From positions 1 to 64,000 of the IMG/VR virus record IMGVR_UViG_3300043410_000638: a stretch of 64,000 nucleotides of DNA; one strand, given 5' to 3'. The translations under genes and the position numbers were made by a program. Position 1 is the stretch's first letter. The number at the start of each line of letters is the position of its first letter. Source of the DNA: a virus. The notes under the pieces are model-generated. The model worked only from the letters and a program-made list of their open reading frames with translations, did no database searches and was not told the origin of the DNA. Shown piece after piece: positions 37,803 through 47,372 of this stretch.

Positions 37803-39608
37803 ATGGGTAGCGCATCAGTTCCCTCCAGTACATCACAATACCAGCAGCTTGCTACAGGCATTTGGGGATCTCCTCAGGCGACGAAGCTGGCCATGCCCAT
37901 CCTCAAGCCGGCCTTGGGTAACATCAAAGAGCAGCAAGATATGCTACTTGGTGTGCAGCATGGTGATCCGTCACAGCTCGCTGCATTCTTTGGTTTGCCT
38001 GAAGGGGCTTCTACTGAAGAGGCAGGTGCAGCCGCGCATCGCTATATGTCCGGCCCTAAGATCGCAATGCCGCCGCCTGATGCGGGGCAGAAACCTGAAG
38101 CACCTCCGACCAAGCTCGCTGCTCGTGGCGGAATCATGTCATTAGATGACGATGAACGTACGTTTGCGGATGGTGGCGACACTACACCTAAAGACCTCAA
38201 TAGAGGTCAGGCTAATACTCTTGCTAGCCTACAACGGCAACTCGATGCCGGTAGAAAACTTTCACCAGCTAATCAGAAGAAGTATGACTATCTGACGCAA
38301 ACTAGGCAGGCTTTCCAGCAGTACACGGCGCAGCAGGACGCAGGTAAAGCTAACCTTGCAGCACAGGGCATTACCCCCGCAGCCGCCTATATGGGTCAGG
38401 CCGGGTTCTTTGGCGGTGCGTATGATCCAGCTACAGGCACGTTCCGCGTCACTAATCCCTATTACAATCAAGCGACTGACGTTCTTCAGCAGATGAACAA
38501 ACAGCCGGAGCAATTTGGGCAGGCCACACAGGCATACAATCAAGCAATCCAAGGGTTGCAGAATCGCGCTAGCTACACGCCGCAGCAAGTACAAGCAGCT
38601 CAAGGAATGGCAGCTCAAGCTAATCGTGGGGACATCCGTGATATTGCCGCTCAACAGGCTCAGGTAGAACGCTACAACGCCACACCGATTGCACAGACAA
38701 AACGGGAAAAAGCCACACAGACCGCAGCGCCTCAGTCTTGGACCGATCCGGGTGTTGCTCGGCAATACATGAACCCGTATACCCAAAACGTGCTTGATCA
38801 AGAGCTCTTTGAAGCTAATCGTCAGGCCCAGATGCGAGAGAACCAGCAGCGCAGTCAGGCCACTCAGCAGAAGGCTTTTGGTGGCACCCGTGCCGCACTG
38901 CAGGAATCCGAAGGGCGTAGAAACCTTGGATATACACTTGCGGATATCGAACAGAAAGGTTTGCAACAGGCTTACGGTCAGGGTATGGGTCAGTTCCAGC
39001 AGGAACAGCAACTTGGTTCGCAGGTCGGTTTAGCCAATACGCAGGCTATCAATCAGCTCAAGTCTCAGTATATGAATATGGGATTGACTGAAGCTCAGGC
39101 TAATCAGGCCGCGATGAATGCTGCTTCTCAGTTCGGCGCAGCCGCACAGAATCAGGCCTACAACAACTATGTAGCTCAGCAACTTGCTGCCCAGCAGGCT
39201 AACCAAGGCGTAGACTGGAATACGGTAAATCTGAATACCATGAACCAACAGCAAGCGAATCTCCAGAATGCACAGCTCGCGCAGCAGGCGGCGCTGGCGA
39301 ACCAGAGTGCGGGGCTTCAAGCTAATCAACAGAATGTTGGTGCTTATGGTCAAATGCTGGGTGGCGCAGGCGGTCTCGGGTCTCTTGGTTCTACCATTGG
39401 CGGATACAATACCAACCTTGCCAACATGTGGGGTCAGGCAGGTTCAACGCTTCAGGGACTTGGTCAGGGCTACTTTAACCAGCTTCAGCAGAATGCAGCC
39501 AATATTTATGGTGGGCCGACAACGCTGGCAAACCAAGGTATGGGTATTCTTGGCGGTATGGGCGGCGGTCAGTCCGGCATGACCAATCAGATCCAGAAGA
39601 TTCAGTAA
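37803..39608 (+). CDS. Large Gln/Ala-rich internal virion protein, 601 aa
   Basis: MGSASVPSSTSQYQQLATGI at ATG 37803; early part has KLAARGGIMSLDDDERTFAD. Much of the protein is Gln/Ala/Asn helix (LANTQAINQLKSQYMNMGLT; QAANQQ-type runs), with WTDPGVARQYMNPYTQNVLD and KAFGGTRAALQESEGRRN in the middle. This kind of long, Q-rich helical protein is usual for podoviral ejection proteins. The longer upstream reading has no ribosome-binding site, whereas AGAGGTATCACC precedes this ATG. Confidence 0.65.
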   Translation: MGSASVPSSTSQYQQLATGIWGSPQATKLAMPILKPALGNIKEQQDMLLGVQHGDPSQLAAFFGLPEGASTEEAGAAAHRYMSGPKIAMPPPDAGQKPEAPPTKLAARGGIMSLDDDERTFADGGDTTPKDLNRGQANTLASLQRQLDAGRKLSPANQKKYDYLTQTRQAFQQYTAQQDAGKANLAAQGITPAAAYMGQAGFFGGAYDPATGTFRVTNPYYNQATDVLQQMNKQPEQFGQATQAYNQAIQGLQNRASYTPQQVQAAQGMAAQANRGDIRDIAAQQAQVERYNATPIAQTKREKATQTAAPQSWTDPGVARQYMNPYTQNVLDQELFEANRQAQMRENQQRSQATQQKAFGGTRAALQESEGRRNLGYTLADIEQKGLQQAYGQGMGQFQQEQQLGSQVGLANTQAINQLKSQYMNMGLTEAQANQAAMNAASQFGAAAQNQAYNNYVAQQLAAQQANQGVDWNTVNLNTMNQQQANLQNAQLAQQAALANQSAGLQANQQNVGAYGQMLGGAGGLGSLGSTIGGYNTNLANMWGQAGSTLQGLGQGYFNQLQQNAANIYGGPTTLANQGMGILGGMGGGQSGMTNQIQKIQ

Positions 39609-39618
39609 GGAACGCATC

Positions 39619-40944
39619 ATGAACTATCCGAATGTGATGGCTCCCGGGCCGCAGGAAATCTACGAAAGCCTGAAGATGATTCCTAACACCCCGCAAGGCA
39701 AACAGATGCTGAGCGGGCTTGTCCAGCAAGGCCAACAGACCGGCAGCGTAGAGGGCGGCATTGCCGCTGCCCTCCTCAACTCCTACAACAAGGTTCAACC
39801 CGCACCTCCTGCACCGCAGGGGACTGTGGCTAGCCAGCTTGTTGCGCAGGCTCAACCGCCTGCCCCGATGTTCGATCCCAATATGATGGGTCTTGCTGCG
39901 CCGGGTCTTGAGCAAGCAGCTCAAGCAAACCAACAGCAAATGGCTGCGGGCGGCATTGTTGCTCTGGCCGGAGGCGGCCCTGTTCGTGGTTTTGAGATCG
40001 GTGGCGAGACCAACCCATGGTTGAGCGGAATGCCAAAGATGCTTGATGCGCCTGATACACGAGCTTATGAGCAGGACCTTGCGCGTCCTAGCCCGCTTAC
40101 TAATCCGACGACTTCTCGTACGGTCGGTGCAGGTGAGTCAAGCTCTCCTAGCTATGAAGAACGCATTCAGCAATATGTCGATCTGGAAGGCGTACCGCCT
40201 GATGTAGCGGCTGAGTTGATTGCTCGCCATGACCACCAGAATGCACAGCGCAGCAAGATGAATGTCTTCGAGAACATTGCTTCTGCTCTTGGTGGTTATC
40301 TTGGCGCGACCGGTTCAGGCCAGCGCCGCGCAGGTGCAGGCATCATGTCCATGATGCAGTCTATGGGTCAGCATCAGAAAACGGAAGACCGCGAACAAGA
40401 GCTCATGGATGCCATGTATGCTAAGTCTCGTATGCTCCCTTACGAACAGCGCAGCAAAGCTCTCTCTACGATTCTTGCACAGGATCTGGCACAGAGTAAG
40501 GCCGCTCGCGAATACGCTCAGAAGCTGCGTGAACTGGAAGAAGAACGCAAGACCAGATTGCTGACGGGCGAGCAAGCGGGCAAGTATGACATCCAAAAGG
40601 CAGATATCGGGGCAGCAGCGCAGCGGTATGGCGTAGATGTTGGTGCTACCTCTCGTGAAAACGTGGCTAATATCCACGCAGACGCTATGCGTGAAGTGCA
40701 GAAGCTTAAAGCCGCAGGCGTCACTGATCTATCATCCAATAACATCACGGCGTTAGCTAAATCACTAGTCGATATGGGGTACAATCCTAAACAAGTGGAG
40801 CAAATGCTGCCTACATTAGTATCGTCAGCGCGTTCGCAGTTTAGAAACGCTGCTCCGACGCCAACTACTGGCGGCGGTTGGGGTAATCCATACCAACTTG
40901 GTAACTACCCAGCATGGCTCAGTGACGACAACCCTCAAGATTAG
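39619..40944 (+). CDS. Putative internal virion protein, 441 aa
   Basis: MNYPNVMAPGPQEIYESLKM; a GGIVALAGGGPVRGFEIGGE segment near residue 112; then coiled coil and helical regions (QYVDLEGVPPDVAAELIARH; LPYEQRSKALSTILAQDLAQ; KLRELEEERKTRLL). The Gly-Gly-Ile-Val-Ala-Leu motif is shared with other proteins of this block. The function is inferred from position before the giant lysozyme-containing protein. Confidence 0.6.
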   Translation: MNYPNVMAPGPQEIYESLKMIPNTPQGKQMLSGLVQQGQQTGSVEGGIAAALLNSYNKVQPAPPAPQGTVASQLVAQAQPPAPMFDPNMMGLAAPGLEQAAQANQQQMAAGGIVALAGGGPVRGFEIGGETNPWLSGMPKMLDAPDTRAYEQDLARPSPLTNPTTSRTVGAGESSSPSYEERIQQYVDLEGVPPDVAAELIARHDHQNAQRSKMNVFENIASALGGYLGATGSGQRRAGAGIMSMMQSMGQHQKTEDREQELMDAMYAKSRMLPYEQRSKALSTILAQDLAQSKAAREYAQKLRELEEERKTRLLTGEQAGKYDIQKADIGAAAQRYGVDVGATSRENVANIHADAMREVQKLKAAGVTDLSSNNITALAKSLVDMGYNPKQVEQMLPTLVSSARSQFRNAAPTPTTGGGWGNPYQLGNYPAWLSDDNPQD

Positions 40945-40951
40945 GTGACAC

Positions 40952-43900
40952 ATGGCTCGAGGCGAATTCAACCCGCTTGACTTTGGCGACCAATACGCAA
41001 TCGAGCCACCCACCAATACCGGTGGCGTATCTGAATTAGAGCAATACCTACCCCGACAAGAGGCTGCGCCGAAGGCGCCAGCCCGCGGTGGTAATGTTGC
41101 CGCTCTCCGCCATGCCTTCAATTACTTCCTCGACAAAGGATTAGCTCCGCATCAGGCGGCAGCTATTGTCGGCAATATTGCTCAGGAGTCTGGCGGGCAC
41201 TCTCGTGCTGAAGGCGGCGGCCGCACTGCGCATGATCCCTATTCTCTGGGCTATGGTCAGTGGAATCGTGAACGTCTTCACGGTGGTAAGGGCTATGTCG
41301 GTCTGATCCCATTTGCTGAAGCCATGGGTCGCCACGCAAGTGATCCTAACGTCCAGCTCGATTACATGTGGCATGAACTGCAGGGCCCTGAAAGCAAGGC
41401 TTTGAAGCAGTTGCTGGCGGCTAAGGATGTTGCAGAAGCAACCCGCGCTTTTGGTGCGTCCTATGAACGCCCGGACGAACGCTTTGCCAATTACGAGAAT
41501 CGCATTGCGCAGGCTCAGACCATGCTGCGTGGTGCGCCAGAACAGGCGCCGCAAGGGCCTCCAGCTTCTGGTATGCAGAGCTTTGAAGTCTTCGATCATG
41601 ATGCTAAGAAGCCGCGCACGCTGACCCTCCCGGCCGAGGCTGATCCAGTGCAGGCTATTCAAGCATTTCGCGAGCAGGGTAAAAATCTTGAAAGAATCAT
41701 CCCGCATGCCCTGACAAACAATAAGACGCTACGTCTATTGGAGAGCGCGGATGTGAATCAGGCGTTGGCCGAGCTGGCCAAGCAACACCCTGACCAAGAG
41801 TGGATGACCCAAGAGCACGCGGCCAAGACTGGCTTCGGTGCGGGTGCTGCCTCTGCATTCAAGAGCATTCCCTCTCTATTGCAGCGCGGTGCAGGTGAGA
41901 TTGCTGAAGAGTTCGGCCCGACTCAAGCTATGGGTCAAGAGTGGATCAAGTCTGCAAAGGAACGCCAAGCTGAGCTGGCCAAGCAGTATGAAGCACCGCT
42001 TCCGACTGATCCTCTGCTATCAAAGCTCGGCTATTATGGCGGCGCGGCTTTGGGCAGTCTTCCGGCGGCAGCTCCTGCGCTTATGGCAGGGCCGGCTGGC
42101 GTGGCCGCTATGGCGGGTACCGCGGGTCTTTCTGCCGTAGGCAGCTCTGCGCAACGCTTTGATGAGCAGGGCAAACCCTATTCAATTGCTGAACCGACTA
42201 ATCTCCTAGCTGCTCTTGGTGAGACTGCATTCCAAACCATGGGTATGCGGGCCCTCAATCCTGCTGCGGGCAAGTTCCTTGAAAGCGCCGCTAAAGGTGC
42301 TGCTGGTGCGACTGCTGCGGATATCCCGTCTGTGGCTCTTGAGCGTCTGGCCGCAGGCCAGCCTGTATCACCTGCTGATAAAGCAGCGGCTGAAGAATAC
42401 CTCGGCACCTTCATGGGTGACGTGATGGGCGGTGGTATGGTCGGCGGCGCCATGGGTCGCGCTAAGCAGCCACGTGCAGAGGTTCCGCCTCCTGCTGAAG
42501 TACCCCCGGGCGAAGCGCCTTTACCTCCTGAAGTTCCGACTGAGCCTGCCGTAAAGGCAAAGGGTAAGAAGGAAAAAGTTCTTGAGGAAGAAGGTACGGT
42601 TGAGGATCTGGCTCAGCAAGTGCTGGAAGCAGACGCTGCGCTTAAAGCTGCGCGTACTGTTCCGCCCGTTACACCCGAAGCTCAAGTTCCGGTAGAGCCC
42701 GTTACACCCGAAGCTGCGGCCATTATACCCGAACCTATTGTTGAACCGCCTGCTCCGCCAGTAGAAGCAGCGGCTGCGCCATGGCCGGTAGAAATGCTTG
42801 GGTTGAGACCTTCACAGCCGATTGCCAAGAAGCTGGAGAAGCTGGACCCGAACAACCTCGAAGATCATGCAGCGATCGATGAGCTGGTCACCAAGAACAT
42901 TCAGAACATTAATCCGACGAAAGTCATTGAGTTTGGCCAATACCTAGATGAGGTGAAGAATGCCCAGCAAATCCCCGAAGCAGGCCCGGTTGATGGCGGC
43001 CGCGGCCCACAACCCATCATTCGCGAAGAAGGTAGGGATCAAGCAGTCAGTGGCCAAGGAGTGGAACCAAGCGGACAAGGGGTCAAAGCTCCTGAAGTCA
43101 GCGGTGAAAAAGTCCAAGTCCCTGAAGAAAAAGTAGATGCTCTGATCGCCCGTGTTGGTGAAATGCAGCAGGCTAAGCCTGTAGAAGCGCCTGCGCCCGT
43201 TGAACCGCCTAAGGTAGTTGAACCTCCGAAAGCGGTTGAGCCCCCTCCTGTAGAAGCACCGAAAGCTGCCGAGCCGCCAAGTGCTGTTAAGACCCCGGAA
43301 GGCACGCTTGTCGACCATAACGGCTCTGTCTACATGGTGAAGGGTACGGCAGTTAGCAAGCTGACTTCTAAGGGTAAATTCTCTCCTTTGCATGCACAAG
43401 AGTCTGCAATTGCAAAGGTTGTTAGAGAGAAAGCTGCATCGGCAGAAATAGAGCCTCCGAAAGCGCCGGAACCCCCGGTGGTTGAGGCGGCCAAGACTAT
43501 TGAGCCAACGGCTGAAAAGGCTGTAGAACCTGCTGCACCTGTAGCAGAAGAACCTGTAGCGCCTAAAGTATCCGAACGCCCGACTGGCCCTATGGCACCT
43601 CACGTCGAGGCATGGGAAGACCTGCGCAGTCCGACTGATCCGGCATTCAGAGATATGCCTCGTGAGGCACAGGGTCTTTGGAAAGCGGCCCACATAGAAG
43701 GTGCTGATACCAAGGGTTACTTCGACGATCTCGTTGAAAAGCTGGGCCCGGTTGAACATAAGAAAGTCACGCAGGAAGAGATTGATGCTGAAACCGCCAA
43801 GACTCTAGGGGCGGAACCTGATCCTGATGTGCATCTGTATACCAAGGGCGAAGCACCTGAGCAGGCACATACTGTTGAGTCGCTGGGGCAGAAAGTTAAG

Positions 43901-46900
43901 GAAACCTTTGGTGAAGACGCGCCAGAAGTAGTGCTGTCTACTCGTGAACAAGAAGGTGTCGGCCCAGATGTCCGCGGGTTCCATGACCCCAAGACCGGGC
44001 GCACTGTGCTGATCGCTGACAATATCGACACCCGCCATAACCTCCGCGGTTTAGTACGCCATGAGGTTGCTGTTCATGCAAAGAAGCTGGGCAAGACCGA
44101 TCCTGAATTCCAAAACATTCTGAAGCAGGTCCAGACGCTGCGTGATCGTGGGGTGCAGGCCGTCAAGGATGCGTATGCCCGGGTACCGGAAGGCACACAT
44201 CCAGACCATATTCATGAAGAAGCTCTGGGTTATCTGGTCGAGCACGCAAAGAATTTGCCGGTCGTTAAACAGTTCATGTCATGGTTGCGCCGCACTGCGC
44301 ACAAATTGACGGGCAGCGCCAAGTGGTTGCGTGAAGATGATTTCGGGCCGATGGCTGATGCCATTCTGAAGCAGGGTGAAAAGGTCAAGACGGCAGCTCG
44401 CGCCGAAGGTGCAGAACCTCTCTACTCACGCCGCCACGCGGCTGAAGATGTGGAGCAGGAAGTCAAGACGATCCAATACGACAATTGGTTCGACAAGTAT
44501 TACACCCGGGCCCGGGCGGCTCTGGTCAATGCACGGTCACCGATCGAGTATGTATTGAGAGAACTTCCGCTCTACTCAAGAAACGGCAATCAGATCCGGT
44601 CAACAGCCAAAATGGCGCAGTCGACCCGTGACATCCAGATCATCAACCATGCGCTTGAGTCGGGTTACCTGTACCTCGACAAGTATGGTCTCGTTGCAAC
44701 GCGCAATGATGATGCGATCAACCCGATGAAGATCAAGGAATCGTTCCTTGCTATGGGTAAGGAAGCGCAGGACAAGTTTGCCAAGGCTATCAACACACTG
44801 GCACAGAACGGGCACAATCTCCGGGCGGAAGAACACCGCCAATTGCTTGAGGATAACCGCCGTGAACTGGCGGCAGTCGAGTCTGAGTTTTACTCTCGGC
44901 AGGATGTGCTTGATAAGCAGAAGCAAGAGATTGCGGACATTAAGGCGCTGCCGGATAAAGACATCGATGTAGACCGTCTCGAGCAATTAGAGGGTGATCA
45001 CAAGGCGCTCAAAGCAGAGCAGAAAGCTGCGCGTGATGTCATCAAGGCACGTAAGGCGCTCATCCACAATGTGGAGACCCGCTACAAAGGTGTGAAGCAT
45101 ACGAAGGATGGTAAGGTCTTCGACGTGTCAGATGAAGCTGTGGCGGAGGCCCGGGCATTCCTGAACAGCTCTCCTGAAGTTAAAGAGATGGCGCAGAATG
45201 TTCGCCAGCTCTACAAGCAGAATGCCAAACTCTTACGGGATACGGGTGTCATTTCTGACAAGACCTATCAGTCATTCATTGCTGACAAGTATGACTACGC
45301 CCCGCTCTATAAGAGCATCGAGGATCTTAATGACGATCTGGAAGGGCGTGGTGACTATTTCTTTGTCGGTGGTGGCCAGAAGCGTGTAGGTACTCCGAAG
45401 AAACTCCGGGGCGGCCGCGGCGCGGAAGACATGGATCGGGTTAACTTCCTGCAGAACATGTTCAGGCATCAGGCTAAGGTCGGTGCATGGGCTATCCACA
45501 ACAACTCAAAGCGAGCCACTCTGGCGGACCTTGCGGGAATGGGCTTTGCCAAGCGTACAGCGGCCGGCCGTATCCCGAAGGATACTGCGCATCTCGTAGC
45601 AGTCATGGAAGACGGCAAGCGGCGTTATTACCGGGTAGAAGACGACGGGCTGTTTGATGCGTATCAGATCATCAACAATGCGCCGCGCAGCAAGCTCGGC
45701 AAGATCACCCGTGCTGTCACCAAAGAGCTCAGCCAGTGGATGCTGATCGATCCGGCCTACTGGTACCGCCAGATGTGGCGCGAACCGGTCATGTCAGCCT
45801 TCATGTCAGGCGCAGGCGCTAAATCTTTCTTTGCCCCGTTCAAAGCTATGGGTGCATTGACTGAGCTGGCTACGGGTAAGGGCACTGCACGGCAGGCATA
45901 CCAAGAACTTAAAGGCCGAGGCATTTCAGGATCTCACGACTACCTGAGTGATGAGCGGTTGATCCAGCTTGGCAAAGCCAACATTGACCCTAGCACTCTG
46001 AAAGAGAAGGCAGCGTTCTATTACGATAATGCCAAGAAGCTGGGCCAAAAGGTACAGGAGAATATCGACGCTGCATCCAAGGTCACGGTCATGCGTGAGT
46101 ACGAGCAGCAGCTTCTGAAGCAGGGCATGAGCCCTGAGAAGGCACGTGAAGGTGCCATCCAACGTGTTGGCGATATGCTGAATTTTGCAAACCGAGGCAC
46201 CGCTGCATCGGCGCAATACTTCAACAGCACCATTCCGTTCTTCAACTCATGGGCTCAGGGTATGGATGCTCTCATCCGCCACGCCACGGGCTACGGGTTT
46301 GATCGGAATAGCTCTGAAGGAAAAGCGGTCATGAAGACTTTCTGGGGGCACGCCGCAGCGATGGCCGCCATGGCTACAGCCTATTCAGCTTTCATGTCCG
46401 ACAATAAGGACTACCAAAACCTGAGCGCCGAAAACCGCGCCCGTAACTGGTATGTGCCTTTACCCGGCACTAACAACCTGATGAAGATTCCAGCGGCGTT
46501 TGAAACCACGGTCTTCAAGGCAGTTCCAGAAGCTATTGTTACGGCATCGCTCGGTAAAGATCCACGTGATGCAAAAGACATGATGGTCGGCACTTTGTGG
46601 CGGGATCTGATGCCGCCCGGATCTGAATTGCCCGGTGTTCCGTATCTTGTCCGCCCGCTTCTCGAATCTGCGGTAGGCTACAAGCTATCTCTCCGCCCGG
46701 GTGAAACCCGTCCGATCGGTGATCAGTCACTGCGGCCTGAGTTGCGGGAACGCGGTAAGTCAGCGGCAGCCGACTTCTTCTCTGACGTTACTGGCGGCGC
46801 TGTTTCTCCGGCCACGCTTCGTTATCTGGCTACGGGTTACACACCGTCAATCGCCAAGGTTGGCGAGCTTGCGGCCAAGGGTATTGCAGCAGGTGTTACC

Positions 46901-47305
46901 TCTGCGTTTGGTCAGCCTGATGGCAGGCAGCAGATCAGAGATATAGTGGACCTCGCTCGGGACATCACTGGTGCTATCTCCAATCCTGATATGGTCGACC
47001 GGTCACGGGCGTACGAGTTTGCTGCAGAGCAAGCACTCAATGCGCACAGCGCCAGATATGCACAGCGCCACGGTTTTGAGGGGGTTGCTGATAAGTTCAG
47101 GGAAGAAGGTCGCTACGCCAAGGCGGCTCAGAATCTCAAGAGTGTTCTCTCTACACTGCAGATGCAGGAAGACCGCATCAAGAACAGCAAGGACTATAAG
47201 AGCGCGGAAGCGGCTGAGAAGGATCTGCAAGAGGTGATTGCGCGTAGGCGGGAGATCACCAAGAGCTTGGAAGATTTGGAAAAGAGAGCGAGCGAAGAGG
47301 AATAA
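40952..47305 (+). CDS. Giant multidomain virion protein with lysozyme domain, 2117 aa
   Basis: Residues about 47-200 are a phage-tail-lysozyme-type peptidoglycan hydrolase: AFNYFLDKGLAPHQAAAIVG then NIAQESGGHSRAEGG (the Glu in QESGG is the likely catalyst) and SLGYGQWN. A Gly/Ala hydrophobic segment near 360-400 could cross membranes. About 500-920 is Pro/Glu/Val-rich linker. Near 1033-1046, LVRHEVAVHAKKLG resembles the HExxxH metallopeptidase-like motif of phage polyvalent proteins. The C-terminal part (about 1608-1960: MWREPVMSAFMSGAG, RVGDMLNFANRGTAASAQYF) looks like the polyvalent-protein domain LPD38. Likely ejected to open the cell wall and act in the host. Confidence 0.8.
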   Translation: MARGEFNPLDFGDQYAIEPPTNTGGVSELEQYLPRQEAAPKAPARGGNVAALRHAFNYFLDKGLAPHQAAAIVGNIAQESGGHSRAEGGGRTAHDPYSLGYGQWNRERLHGGKGYVGLIPFAEAMGRHASDPNVQLDYMWHELQGPESKALKQLLAAKDVAEATRAFGASYERPDERFANYENRIAQAQTMLRGAPEQAPQGPPASGMQSFEVFDHDAKKPRTLTLPAEADPVQAIQAFREQGKNLERIIPHALTNNKTLRLLESADVNQALAELAKQHPDQEWMTQEHAAKTGFGAGAASAFKSIPSLLQRGAGEIAEEFGPTQAMGQEWIKSAKERQAELAKQYEAPLPTDPLLSKLGYYGGAALGSLPAAAPALMAGPAGVAAMAGTAGLSAVGSSAQRFDEQGKPYSIAEPTNLLAALGETAFQTMGMRALNPAAGKFLESAAKGAAGATAADIPSVALERLAAGQPVSPADKAAAEEYLGTFMGDVMGGGMVGGAMGRAKQPRAEVPPPAEVPPGEAPLPPEVPTEPAVKAKGKKEKVLEEEGTVEDLAQQVLEADAALKAARTVPPVTPEAQVPVEPVTPEAAAIIPEPIVEPPAPPVEAAAAPWPVEMLGLRPSQPIAKKLEKLDPNNLEDHAAIDELVTKNIQNINPTKVIEFGQYLDEVKNAQQIPEAGPVDGGRGPQPIIREEGRDQAVSGQGVEPSGQGVKAPEVSGEKVQVPEEKVDALIARVGEMQQAKPVEAPAPVEPPKVVEPPKAVEPPPVEAPKAAEPPSAVKTPEGTLVDHNGSVYMVKGTAVSKLTSKGKFSPLHAQESAIAKVVREKAASAEIEPPKAPEPPVVEAAKTIEPTAEKAVEPAAPVAEEPVAPKVSERPTGPMAPHVEAWEDLRSPTDPAFRDMPREAQGLWKAAHIEGADTKGYFDDLVEKLGPVEHKKVTQEEIDAETAKTLGAEPDPDVHLYTKGEAPEQAHTVESLGQKVKETFGEDAPEVVLSTREQEGVGPDVRGFHDPKTGRTVLIADNIDTRHNLRGLVRHEVAVHAKKLGKTDPEFQNILKQVQTLRDRGVQAVKDAYARVPEGTHPDHIHEEALGYLVEHAKNLPVVKQFMSWLRRTAHKLTGSAKWLREDDFGPMADAILKQGEKVKTAARAEGAEPLYSRRHAAEDVEQEVKTIQYDNWFDKYYTRARAALVNARSPIEYVLRELPLYSRNGNQIRSTAKMAQSTRDIQIINHALESGYLYLDKYGLVATRNDDAINPMKIKESFLAMGKEAQDKFAKAINTLAQNGHNLRAEEHRQLLEDNRRELAAVESEFYSRQDVLDKQKQEIADIKALPDKDIDVDRLEQLEGDHKALKAEQKAARDVIKARKALIHNVETRYKGVKHTKDGKVFDVSDEAVAEARAFLNSSPEVKEMAQNVRQLYKQNAKLLRDTGVISDKTYQSFIADKYDYAPLYKSIEDLNDDLEGRGDYFFVGGGQKRVGTPKKLRGGRGAEDMDRVNFLQNMFRHQAKVGAWAIHNNSKRATLADLAGMGFAKRTAAGRIPKDTAHLVAVMEDGKRRYYRVEDDGLFDAYQIINNAPRSKLGKITRAVTKELSQWMLIDPAYWYRQMWREPVMSAFMSGAGAKSFFAPFKAMGALTELATGKGTARQAYQELKGRGISGSHDYLSDERLIQLGKANIDPSTLKEKAAFYYDNAKKLGQKVQENIDAASKVTVMREYEQQLLKQGMSPEKAREGAIQRVGDMLNFANRGTAASAQYFNSTIPFFNSWAQGMDALIRHATGYGFDRNSSEGKAVMKTFWGHAAAMAAMATAYSAFMSDNKDYQNLSAENRARNWYVPLPGTNNLMKIPAAFETTVFKAVPEAIVTASLGKDPRDAKDMMVGTLWRDLMPPGSELPGVPYLVRPLLESAVGYKLSLRPGETRPIGDQSLRPELRERGKSAAADFFSDVTGGAVSPATLRYLATGYTPSIAKVGELAAKGIAAGVTSAFGQPDGRQQIRDIVDLARDITGAISNPDMVDRSRAYEFAAEQALNAHSARYAQRHGFEGVADKFREEGRYAKAAQNLKSVLSTLQMQEDRIKNSKDYKSAEAAEKDLQEVIARRREITKSLEDLEKRASEEE

Positions 47306-47334
47306 AAAAGGCCCCGGGAGGAGATACCGGGGCC
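47304..47334 (-). terminator. Intrinsic terminator of the leftward replication arm
   Basis: Read leftward: GGCCCCGG, loop TATCTCCTC, CCGGGGCC then TTTTTT (the A-run 47304-47309). It is placed just after the primase-helicase stop, overlapping the last bases of the rightward 2117-residue gene. In the rightward direction there is no U-run, so it mainly ends leftward transcripts where the arms converge. Confidence 0.8.
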
Positions 47335-47372
47335 AGAGCACATTCCTGCTAAGTCGCTTGCACTGTCAGGCG

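Noticed and set aside
42944-43759. 271-codon minus-strand frame in the linker of the 2117-residue gene
   Set aside because: Mirror of a Pro/Glu-rich repeat linker; Arg/Phe-rich antisense with no domain.
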